Shown in pieces: positions 1 through 7,353 of a stretch of DNA of 64,000 nucleotides (the stretch's first letter is position 1; every line of letters begins with the position of its first letter). Position numbers and translations under genes: made by a program. The DNA lies in the NCBI RefSeq assembly GCF_014205885.1, contig NZ_JACHFB010000001.1, forward strand, positions 124,001 through 188,000, written 5' to 3'. Source of the DNA: Borreliella californiensis. Its GTDB lineage: Bacteria; Spirochaetota; Spirochaetia; Borreliales; Borreliaceae. The notes beneath the pieces were generated by a model that worked only from the letters and a program-made list of their open reading frames with translations, made no database searches and was not told where the DNA came from.

Positions 1-1146
1 TTCTTCTAGATCTTGGTTTTCATTTTTTTCTATGGGCTTTAAATATTCCTTTTCTAATTTCTTATTTTCTTCTAAATCGTCATTTTTGTTTGAAATACTT
101 GGAGTGAAAATTTCTTCGTTTAAAGGTTTTTGAGAAATTTCTTTTTTTTTAAAATTGTTTAATTCTTTTTGAAGTTTTAAAATAGTCTCTTCATTTTCCC
201 TTATTTTATCTTCTAATTCTTTGAGTTTGTGTTTATCGGTTCTTATTTTTTTTTGATTTTCTTTGTTTATTGCTTCATTTGCGCTGATTTTTCTTTTTAG
301 ATCATTGATTATTTTTCCTATTGAAGATAAGCTTTCCTCAATTTCTTCTAAGTTTTTATCTGAGTTATCTTTTTTTTTAAAATTTCTTAGTTCTCTTTGC
401 AAGTCTAAAATAGTATTTTCATTTTCGTTGATTCTGTCTTCAAGTTCATCTATTTTTTTTTCATTAATAGCATAATATTTTTCATTCTCATTAAGATTTT
501 CTTTTAGATTGTTTATTATTCCTTCATTAGAGGGGTAATTATCCTCATTTGCTTCTTCAATTTCATCATTATATTCATAATTTTCTTCAAAATCATCTTC
601 ATCATCTTCATCTTCAATGTTTTCCATATCTATTTTTTCGTAATTTTCATCTTCTTTGGGCCTGGATTTTTTATTAAGGAGCTTTTTTATTTCTACGATT
701 TCGTTTTTTAATTTATTGGTTAAAATTTCATATTTTTTTGTTTTTTTTTCGATTGATTCTATTTTTTTATTTTCATTTTCCGATGCTTTGTGATTTTTGG
801 TTTTTAAAAGCCTTTCTATATTTTTAATTTTATTTTCATAATTTTCAATTACAGATTTTAGATCATTTTCGTTCATTCTTTTTTTGGGCAGTTTTTTGTC
901 TCTTATATTTTCTGGTAATTTCAGATCTTTACCCTTTTTGGGGTCTTTATAAGAAACTATGTTTTTGTTTGAATGTTTTGAGGCATTTATTTGATTGCTT
1001 TTATTCTCAGCACTTTTAAATTCTTCGCTTAAGTCTTCTAAGGGAATTTCAATGCTGGAGTAGCTTATTGTATTATTAGCTCCAAATAATGACATACATG
1101 AAAGGATTAGAAAATACTTAAAGCTTTGATTTTTTGTTTTATTCAT
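1..1146 (-). CDS. Exported coiled-coil protein, partial (BB0553-like)
   Basis: The minus-strand frame is open from an ATG at 1146 to the window edge, about 382 codons, with the C-terminus outside. A good ribosome-binding site (AAGGATCTT) precedes the ATG. The N-terminus (MNKTKNQSFK, then YFLILSCMSLFGA) looks like a signal peptide; the Cys in ILSC could be a relaxed spirochaetal lipobox, but cleavage after FGA is equally possible. The rest is Lys/Glu/Asn-rich heptad sequence typical of coiled coil, interrupted near residues 175-200 by an acidic run (EDEDDEDDFEE). Two copies of a roughly 76-residue unit occur, marked by ELEDRINENENTILDLQ and ELEDKIRENEETILKLQ. I do not recognise a function; a periplasmic or surface structural role is an inference. 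Confidence 0.8.
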   Translation of the reverse strand, partial: MNKTKNQSFKYFLILSCMSLFGANNTISYSSIEIPLEDLSEEFKSAENKSNQINASKHSNKNIVSYKDPKKGKDLKLPENIRDKKLPKKRMNENDLKSVIENYENKIKNIERLLKTKNHKASENENKKIESIEKKTKKYEILTNKLKNEIVEIKKLLNKKSRPKEDENYEKIDMENIEDEDDEDDFEENYEYNDEIEEANEDNYPSNEGIINNLKENLNENEKYYAINEKKIDELEDRINENENTILDLQRELRNFKKKDNSDKNLEEIEESLSSIGKIINDLKRKISANEAINKENQKKIRTDKHKLKELEDKIRENEETILKLQKELNNFKKKEISQKPLNEEIFTPSISNKNDDLEENKKLEKEYLKPIEKNENQDLEE

Positions 1147-1201
1147 AAGATCCTTGTTTTTATTTAGAAAACATCTATAATTTATAATGTTATCATAATT
1201 T

Positions 1202-1229
1202 GTTTATTTATCAAAAATGATAAATAAAC
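1202..1229. promoter_or_regulatory. Perfect 11-bp inverted repeat in a divergent intergenic region
   Basis: GTTTATTTATC and its exact complement flank the loop AAAAAT. It lies between the minus-strand coiled-coil gene (start 1146) and the plus-strand Xdh-like operon (start about 1411). No T-run follows on either side, so an operator or RNA hairpin is more likely than a terminator. A TTGACA hexamer follows at 1246-1251, pointing towards the plus-strand operon, but I see no good -10 at the right distance. Confidence 0.4.
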
Positions 1230-1410
1230 GTCGGGGCTATTTTTATTGACAAATAGTGCTGATTTCAAATTAGTTTTAAGTGGATTTTTTATTAAGTTGT
1301 TTTTAAGATTGTTGCATATGTTGGTAAGGGCAGCGGTTTCTGGAATTTTATTTTTTAATCCTTTTTATTTATGCAATGTTAAGTTTTTATTAATTTAATT
1401 TTTTTGTTTA

Positions 1411-3288
1411 GTGGAGTTTGGAAGTTTGGCAAATGTGGATATGCATGAATTTTGGGCTTTGCCAGTTTGCTGCAATGTTAAAGATTCTTTTATTGAAGAT
1501 TTTAGCTTTGTAGATGAATGTGTAAGTTCAATTTTTAGTATCAGTTATAAAGATAATATAACTTTAAAGTTTAGAGATTTTGTTGATTCTAATGAATTTA
1601 ATTTAAAGCTTTTTGATAATAAAATAAGCTTTAAAGGTCAAATTCCTTTGGTTTTATATTCAGACAATTTGGATTATTTGTTAAAAGCAGAAAAAAGTGT
1701 TCTTTTTAATTTAAGAGCTGGTAATGTGGACAATAGTTATTCTTCTGGATTTACAAAGAAAGAATATGGAACTTACAATGTTTTGAATGCTTGTTATGAA
1801 TTTAGTGATTACAATAGTTTTTCAGACGACTTTATTTTAGTTAAAATATTTTTTGATTCTGAAAATTTAATTATTGATGCTAATGTAGACAATATTTCTT
1901 TTTTAAAATTTTTTATTAGTGAAAATTTTGGTGTAAGTAAAGACAAAATAAAAATCAATTCTCTTAATAATTATTGGTCTAGCTCTATTTTCCCTATTTC
2001 TTTTAATGCAATTTTACAAGGTATTGTAATTTCAAAAAAGATTAATAAAAGGGTTAATGTTGTTTACTATAAAAGACATTTTGGAATTTTAGATAATTTA
2101 AATTTAACTTTTTCAGTTTCTAATTGTTTATTGGCAGACAATAAGCTTTCAAAGATTATTTTAGAAATTATAATAAATAGACCTTTAAATTTTTTATACA
2201 AATTTTATTTTAAATTTATTAATAATATTTTCAAAAATTTGTTTTTTGATGGGTTTTTAGAAATTTTTTTTGTTGAGAATAAAAGTGATTTTATCTTTTT
2301 TTATGACAATCTTTTGGCATTTGAGACCTCTGTTTATAATTTTATTTACTCTAATTTTTATAATCTTGCTTTGTCGATGTCTTGTGAGCCAATAGGTTAT
2401 TTGCTTACTCAGATTAAGGGTGATTATAGTAGCCTTTTAAAAATTTTTAAAAACTTAGATATAAAAAATTCTTTAATAAAGAAATCTTCTGTTTTAAGTG
2501 TTAATAAGGATTATGATATTTTTGATACTAGTCGAAGGGGAGTGGGTTTTGCTTATTTGAATTCAAACACTTATTTTTTAAGTGAAGAGCAATATGTTGT
2601 TGCTTTCTTGTATAAGGACGGATTAAGTGTATTTTTGCCCTACAGTATTATTGACAACAATTTAAGCAACTATTTGAAAAATAGTTTGGCTAAAGCATTG
2701 GGCTTGACCTATAGTAGTATAAAATTTTTGATAGACGAGAGCGTATTGGATTTTGCTAATTTTTATAATCTTCTTTTTAAAGATCCTTATTTGATTGAAA
2801 AATCAATTTTAAGTATTAAGGACAATTTTTCTTCTATGATAGATGCAGATTTCGCAAATGAATATCCTGTTATTGTTAAAGAAAAAATAGCTATTGGCGA
2901 TGTTAATGATTGCATGCTTGGGTGTTCTGTTGAACTTAAATTTGAATTTTATTCTCTTAGTGCTGTTTTTAGTAATGTAAGCTTTTTTGTAGAGCAAGGC
3001 AAATTTACCAAGCTTAAGTTAAATAACAAGAGAATTTGTACGATATTTGGATTAGCGGTTGATTATGTATTTTGCCGCGCTAATGTAAGTTGCGATATTA
3101 AAGATTGTTTAAGCTTAGAGTTTGTTGAAGACGGTGAGTTTGTGTTTTCTTTTAGAAGTGTTTTTATTGTTTCTGTTTCTGCAATTCGAACTGCTATGAT
3201 TCAAGTATTTGATTTTAATGCAAGCAGCACGCCTCTTGATTTTGAAGAAATTTTAAATAGTTGGAGTATAAAAATTGACATTAATTAA
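1411..3288 (+). CDS. Degenerate molybdopterin-subunit-like protein of the xanthine dehydrogenase family (BB0554-like)
   Basis: Usually annotated hypothetical. Read against the large subunit of xanthine/CO dehydrogenases, the order of landmarks matches. SFKGQIPLVLYSDNL (about residue 72) resembles the 'GqpVa.VvAes' segment. A long stretch around residues 150-215 resembles the domain that normally holds the GGFGGK molybdopterin loop, here YWSSSIFPIS. RRGVGFAYLNSN (about 375) resembles the 'GRGva.gyy' segment, followed by DGLSVFLPYS and LAKALGLTYSSIKF. The C-terminus STPLDFEEIL matches the family's 'PLTPErIL' ending. The GGFGGK loop and the catalytic Glu (GVGE) are not visible, so Mo-hydroxylase activity is unlikely. 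At 625 residues it is shorter than typical (over 700). The start is uncertain: GTG at 1411, TTG at 1426 or ATG at 1441; none has a strong ribosome-binding site. It overlaps the next gene by 14 bp. Confidence 0.6.
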   Translation: MEFGSLANVDMHEFWALPVCCNVKDSFIEDFSFVDECVSSIFSISYKDNITLKFRDFVDSNEFNLKLFDNKISFKGQIPLVLYSDNLDYLLKAEKSVLFNLRAGNVDNSYSSGFTKKEYGTYNVLNACYEFSDYNSFSDDFILVKIFFDSENLIIDANVDNISFLKFFISENFGVSKDKIKINSLNNYWSSSIFPISFNAILQGIVISKKINKRVNVVYYKRHFGILDNLNLTFSVSNCLLADNKLSKIILEIIINRPLNFLYKFYFKFINNIFKNLFFDGFLEIFFVENKSDFIFFYDNLLAFETSVYNFIYSNFYNLALSMSCEPIGYLLTQIKGDYSSLLKIFKNLDIKNSLIKKSSVLSVNKDYDIFDTSRRGVGFAYLNSNTYFLSEEQYVVAFLYKDGLSVFLPYSIIDNNLSNYLKNSLAKALGLTYSSIKFLIDESVLDFANFYNLLFKDPYLIEKSILSIKDNFSSMIDADFANEYPVIVKEKIAIGDVNDCMLGCSVELKFEFYSLSAVFSNVSFFVEQGKFTKLKLNNKRICTIFGLAVDYVFCRANVSCDIKDCLSLEFVEDGEFVFSFRSVFIVSVSAIRTAMIQVFDFNASSTPLDFEEILNSWSIKIDIN

Positions 3289-3742
3289 TTTTAATTTAAA
3301 TGGTGAGAGTATTTCAAAAAGGATTAGTCTTTCTTTGGGGACTAGAAATCTTTTGGATTCTATTTTTTTTGCTAAGAGCAATAGTTTGGAATACATTGTT
3401 AATAACAGATTTTTTTTAATTTTATTAGATTTCAAACTTGTTTATTCTGAGTTAATTCCGGCTTTTATTTTAAATGGTCGGAGTATAGTCACCCTTGAAG
3501 GGCTTGAGAAAAAAAGTTTTTATAAGCATATGCAAAAGATTTTATTAGAAGACGATTTTAATTTTTGTAGCAATTGTTTTGAATCTAATGTTTTGCTGTT
3601 TTATTATTTTTTGGAAAACGAGATTGTAAGTAAATCAGATATTTTATGCTATAGAAATTCATTAAAATGTAATTGTATGGATGTTAATACTTTTTTGTCT
3701 CTTTATTTGAAAGCTGAAGAATTGTATAGAAAAAATGGCTAA
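3275..3742 (+). CDS. [2Fe-2S]-subunit-like protein of the xanthine dehydrogenase family, N-terminal cluster lost (BB0555-like)
   Basis: 155 residues, the usual length of CoxS/XdhC-type small subunits. The start INFNLNGESIS resembles the family opening (beta-strand, NGE, LLD). The segment LLDFKLVYSELIPAFILNGR is close in pattern to 'LLDGKLVNSCLTPAF..dGr', and VTLEGLE follows as in the family. The four cysteines of the N-terminal plant-type cluster are absent (NNRFFLI and YSE replace them). The helical-domain cluster motif is kept: C98-x2-C101 (FCSNC), then C132-x-C134 (KCNC), giving CX2CX30CXC against the family CX2CX31CXC. A TTG start at 3275 has GGAG eight bases upstream. It overlaps both neighbours, so translation is probably coupled. 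One iron-sulfur cluster may still bind. Confidence 0.65.
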   Translation: MTLINFNLNGESISKRISLSLGTRNLLDSIFFAKSNSLEYIVNNRFFLILLDFKLVYSELIPAFILNGRSIVTLEGLEKKSFYKHMQKILLEDDFNFCSNCFESNVLLFYYFLENEIVSKSDILCYRNSLKCNCMDVNTFLSLYLKAEELYRKNG

Positions 3743-4604
3743 TGTTAAGGTTTATTATCCTGAAAGTTTTAATATACTATCTAATTTATTTAACAAAAAT
3801 TTAAATAATTATATCATTTATAATGAGCTAGATTTTAAAAAAAATCCTAATTTGTTTAATAGAGAAACATCTATTGATAATTTTTTTATTGTTGGTAATT
3901 TTGAAAAATTTAATAAGGTATCTTTAAGGGGTAATTTTCTTGAGATGGGGCCGTGTGTTACTTACAACGAGATACTTCAGATTGGTAAGAAAAATATTCC
4001 AAGTCTGTTTTATGAATTTATTTCAAAATTTAATGATAAAATATATTTAAATAGCATTAACCTTGCAAATGGGTTTTATTATAAAAACACCGTTTTTGAT
4101 ATTTATCCTTTGTTGATAAGTCTTGATGCTCAAATTGAGTTTAAAAATATTTTAACCAAAAAAACTTATGTTTTTAGTGCTTATAATTTGAATAGAGCTG
4201 AGTATATTGCAAATAGAAGCACTATTCTTGTTACTAAATTTAAATTTCCAATGATGAATTTATGGAACAGAAGTTTTTATCATAAGATATTTTTCAATAC
4301 CTTGTCTTTTGATATTTTAGAAGAAGCGGACATTATTTTTATATGCATTCTTTTAAATATAAAAAGAGACATTATAAATGATTTTTTGTTAAAAATATTT
4401 TATGATGACAAGGTGATAGTCATAAAGGATTTTCAGGTTTTGCTTTTAAACAAATCTTTGCCGCTTTCATTTTCTGAGATAGAAAATTCTCTTAAAATGT
4501 TGGATAAAAATATAAGAGATTCTAAAAATTTCAATATAGGAGAGAGAAATTTAAAGCTAATAAAGAATTTTTATTTAGACATATTAATGAATTTTAATTT
4601 TTAA
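3735..4604 (+). CDS. Degenerate FAD-subunit-like protein of the xanthine dehydrogenase family (BB0556-like)
   Basis: 289 residues, close to the normal length of CoxM/XdhB-type FAD subunits. The pattern GNFLEMGPCVTYNEIL resembles 'gglriGA.vT.aei', followed by an IPSLFYEFISKF helix. Then comes NSINLANGFYY, where the family has 'N..TiGGNl', and DIYPLLISLDAQIEF, where the family has 'D..paLlaLdA.vel'. A C-terminal half compatible with the CO-dehydrogenase flavoprotein C domain follows. The FAD pyrophosphate loops (AGGT and TIGGN) are lost, so flavin binding is doubtful. The ATG at 3735 overlaps the previous gene by 8 bp. Position as third gene after molybdopterin-like and iron-sulfur-like subunits supports the reading; each gene alone would be a weak call. 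Confidence 0.6.
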   Translation: MANVKVYYPESFNILSNLFNKNLNNYIIYNELDFKKNPNLFNRETSIDNFFIVGNFEKFNKVSLRGNFLEMGPCVTYNEILQIGKKNIPSLFYEFISKFNDKIYLNSINLANGFYYKNTVFDIYPLLISLDAQIEFKNILTKKTYVFSAYNLNRAEYIANRSTILVTKFKFPMMNLWNRSFYHKIFFNTLSFDILEEADIIFICILLNIKRDIINDFLLKIFYDDKVIVIKDFQVLLLNKSLPLSFSEIENSLKMLDKNIRDSKNFNIGERNLKLIKNFYLDILMNFNF

Positions 4605-4740
4605 TTATTCGAATAAGTTTAATTACTATGTTTATTATGCTATATTTCTTATATAAAGGGAATATATAATTTATTTTTATGTATTATAATGTAAAAAGTT
4701 AATCAAAAAATAATATTCATAATGAGGGGTTTCTGTACTT

Positions 4741-5001
4741 ATGGTAAAAAAAGAAGCAATTATTAAGGCTGTAAATGGTTTACATGTTAGGCCTGCATCA
4801 ACTTTTGTAAAAAAAGCTAAAGAATATTCTAGTGAGATAACAATAGAATCTGATGGAAAGTCTGTTAGCGGTAAAAGTTTGTTCAGGCTTCAAACTTTAG
4901 AATTATCAGCAGGTAAAAGGCTTTTGATATGTGCTGAGGGTGAGGATGAGGAGATCGCTGCTTCAGAGCTTGCAGAGCTTGTCGAATCTTTTAAGGAATG
5001 A
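4741..5001 (+). CDS. ptsH: Phosphocarrier protein HPr
   Basis: 86-residue HPr of the sugar phosphotransferase system; it carries phosphate from enzyme I to the sugar-specific EIIA proteins. His15 sits in GLHVRPAS, and the second conserved region (GKSLFRLQTLELSAGK) places Ser46 in the canonical position. The sequence is more like enterobacterial HPr (KSLFKLQTL) than Gram-positive forms. A ribosome-binding site (GAGGGG) precedes the ATG. First gene of ptsH-ptsI-crr, 20 bp from ptsI. A TATAAT at 4685-4690 is a possible -10 but has no good -35. Confidence 0.97.
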   Translation: MVKKEAIIKAVNGLHVRPASTFVKKAKEYSSEITIESDGKSVSGKSLFRLQTLELSAGKRLLICAEGEDEEIAASELAELVESFKE

Positions 5002-5021
5002 ATTTTAGAGGGATTTAAGTT

Positions 5022-6743
5022 ATGACTTTATCGGGCAAAAGAATATCCAAAGGGATAGGCATTGGAGAAGTTCTTTGTATTAGAAAAAATTTTGATAAAA
5101 TTATAAGCAGGGAAAAAATAGACTTTTCTCAAGTTGATAGCGAAATATCAAAATTCAATAAAGCGAAGTCAAAAGCAATTGGAGCGCTTAAGGATCTTGA
5201 GAGAAAAGCTGTATTGCAATTTGGAGATGATAAAAAGGGTATTTTTGAAGGTCAGGTGTTGATCGTTGAAGACGATGAGCTTTCTGAGCTTGTTGTTGAG
5301 TTTATTACAAAGGAAAATTATAGCGCCGCTTATTCTATTTATTTAGCGTTTGAAAATTTGGTTAAAAGTGTAGAAAACTATAAAGATCCTTATTTAAAAG
5401 AAAGGGCGTCTGATTATAAGGACATTAGAAATAGATTAATTTCTATAATTTTGGGCCAAGTAACTGATTTTTCTGAGATTAATAAAGATATTATTCTTGT
5501 TACCGAGGAATTAACCCCATCTGATACCATGCAATTTGACTTAAATTATGTTAAAGGGTTTTTAACTGCGGTTGGAGGAGAAACTTCTCATGCTGCTATT
5601 TTAGCAAGAACAATGGGGCTTCCAGCGCTTGTTATGACTTTGCTAGATATTGATGCGTTAAAGGATGGTGATCAAATAGTAATTGATGCAATATCTTCTA
5701 TTGTTATTAAAAATCCCTCTTCTGTTGAGCTTGATCTTTATGAGGGTAAGATTTTGCGTCAAGTAGAGATGGAAAAAGAGCTTTTTTCTTTAAAAGATAA
5801 AGATGCTGAAACAAAAGATGGAGTAAAGGTGTTTTTAAAGGCAAATATTGGAACGCCTATTGATATTACCTATGTTAATAAATATGGTGTTGAGGGGATA
5901 GGCCTTTTTAGAACAGAATTCTTATATATGAAATCTTTACAGCCCCCAACAGAAGATGATCAGTTTGAAACTTATAAGAGAGTTATAGAAACAATGGAAA
6001 AAAAGGGGGTTGTTACGATTCGAACTCTTGATGTTGGCGGGGATAAAGAAATTCCCTATCTTAATTTTAAGAAAGAGGAAAATCCCTTTTTGGGCTTTAG
6101 GGCGCTTAGGATGTACAAGGAATATGAGGAATTGATCCAGGCGCAGTTTAATGCAATTTTTAGGGCCAGTCATTATGGGAAGATAAGGGTAATGGTGCCT
6201 ATGCTTACCAGATATGAAGAGATTGAAACAATAGAGTATTTTGTGAATAATGCAAAAATCAACTTAAAGTCTAGAGGCTTGCCTTTTGATGAAAATTTGG
6301 AAGTGGGGTGCATGATAGAAGTTCCTTCTGCAGCTTTAATTTCCTCTAAACTTGCCAATAAATTAAAATTTTTTAGTATAGGGACTAACGATTTAACCCA
6401 ATATGTTTTAGCTGTTGATCGCGGGAATCAAAAAATATCAAATTTATATGATAAGTATAATCCTGCTGTGTTGAAATTAATCAAAAAGGTTCTTGATGAT
6501 GGAGTTAGTTCTGGAATTGATGTGTCTGTTTGTGGTGAACTTGGAGGAGATGATGCTGGAGCTTTAATTCTTGTAGGTCTTGGATTTAGGTCTTTGAGTA
6601 TGATTCCTGGTGCTACACTTAGAATTAAATATTTGCTTAAAAAGTATACAATAATGGAGTTAGAAGAGTTGGCAAATAAGGTTTTAAATAGTGATTCCGA
6701 GCAAGAAACTTTAAGTTATTTTGATAAATTTATAGGAGATTAG
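5022..6743 (+). CDS. ptsI: PTS enzyme I (phosphoenolpyruvate-protein phosphotransferase)
   Basis: 573 residues, full length. It takes phosphate from PEP onto a histidine and passes it to HPr in the cytoplasm. The active-site His190 is in GGETSHAAILARTMG. The PEP-binding barrel is recognisable from GIGLFRTEFLYM, LDVGGDKEIPYL and FFSIGTNDLTQY, and the catalytic cysteine is in VCGELGGDD near the C-terminus. The N-terminal HPr-binding helical domain is present. ATG at 5022 follows AGAGGG; the stop lies 2 bp before crr, indicating a tight operon. Confidence 0.97.
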   Translation: MTLSGKRISKGIGIGEVLCIRKNFDKIISREKIDFSQVDSEISKFNKAKSKAIGALKDLERKAVLQFGDDKKGIFEGQVLIVEDDELSELVVEFITKENYSAAYSIYLAFENLVKSVENYKDPYLKERASDYKDIRNRLISIILGQVTDFSEINKDIILVTEELTPSDTMQFDLNYVKGFLTAVGGETSHAAILARTMGLPALVMTLLDIDALKDGDQIVIDAISSIVIKNPSSVELDLYEGKILRQVEMEKELFSLKDKDAETKDGVKVFLKANIGTPIDITYVNKYGVEGIGLFRTEFLYMKSLQPPTEDDQFETYKRVIETMEKKGVVTIRTLDVGGDKEIPYLNFKKEENPFLGFRALRMYKEYEELIQAQFNAIFRASHYGKIRVMVPMLTRYEEIETIEYFVNNAKINLKSRGLPFDENLEVGCMIEVPSAALISSKLANKLKFFSIGTNDLTQYVLAVDRGNQKISNLYDKYNPAVLKLIKKVLDDGVSSGIDVSVCGELGGDDAGALILVGLGFRSLSMIPGATLRIKYLLKKYTIMELEELANKVLNSDSEQETLSYFDKFIGD

Positions 6744-6745
6744 TT

Positions 6746-7315
6746 ATGGGGTTTTTAGATTTTTTTAAAAAAACCGCTACATTGGATTTGATTGCTCCGA
6801 TTAGTGGAAAAGTTATGTCAATTGATAAGGTTCCTGATGAAGCTTTTGCTGAAAAAATAGTTGGTGATGGAATTGCAATTCTTCCAACAAGTAATGAGTT
6901 GTTAGCGCCTTGTGATGGGAAAATAGGTAAAATTTTTAAAACCAATCATGCCTTTAGCCTTGAAACTAAAGAGGGCGTTGAAATTTTTGTTCATTTTGGA
7001 ATTAATACTCTTAATTTAAATGGCAAGGGTTTTACAAGAGTTGCTGAAGAGGGTATTAATGTTAAACAAGGTGAAGTTATTATTAGACTTGATCTTGAAT
7101 ATTTGAAAGAGCATTCAGAATCCGTTATTACTCCAGTTGTTATTGCAAATTCTGATGAAGTTTCAAGCATAGAATATTCTTTTGGAAGGCTTGAAAATGA
7201 TTCTGAATATGTTTTGTTGTCTTCAACTGTTTTGACAGAAGAAATTAGGCATAAAATATCTCAAACAAAGCCTGTTATAGCAGGCAAAGATTTGGTGTTG
7301 CGAGTTAAAAAGTAA
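6746..7315 (+). CDS. crr: Glucose-type EIIA component of the PTS
   Basis: 189-residue soluble EIIA(Glc). It accepts phosphate from HPr and passes it to membrane EIIBC permeases. Phosphoacceptor His83 is in FVHFGINTLNL, and the partner His68 is in TNHAFSLET, the same 15-residue spacing as in E. coli (75 and 90). The N-terminus MGFLDFFKKTATL is an amphipathic helix like the membrane-anchoring helix of E. coli IIA(Glc). ATG with GGAG upstream, 2 bp after ptsI. Its stop codon is inside the stem of the terminator at 7312-7346. Confidence 0.95.
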   Translation: MGFLDFFKKTATLDLIAPISGKVMSIDKVPDEAFAEKIVGDGIAILPTSNELLAPCDGKIGKIFKTNHAFSLETKEGVEIFVHFGINTLNLNGKGFTRVAEEGINVKQGEVIIRLDLEYLKEHSESVITPVVIANSDEVSSIEYSFGRLENDSEYVLLSSTVLTEEIRHKISQTKPVIAGKDLVLRVKK

Positions 7316-7346
7316 AAAGAGAGAGTTTTGAGCTCTCTCTTTTTAC
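7312..7346. terminator. Bidirectional terminator between crr and htpG
   Basis: A perfect 14-bp stem (GTAAAAAGAGAGAG / CTCTCTCTTTTTAC) with a 7-base loop TTTTGAG. The stem carries A-runs on the left and T-runs on the right, so it can work in both directions. It overlaps the crr stop codon and sits just past the htpG stop on the other strand. Confidence 0.85.
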
Positions 7347-7353
7347 TTTTAAT

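Noticed and set aside
263..475. Plus-strand ORF inside the coiled-coil gene
   Set aside because: Ser/Phe/Leu-rich antisense shadow of a Lys/Glu/Asn-rich gene; no ribosome-binding site.
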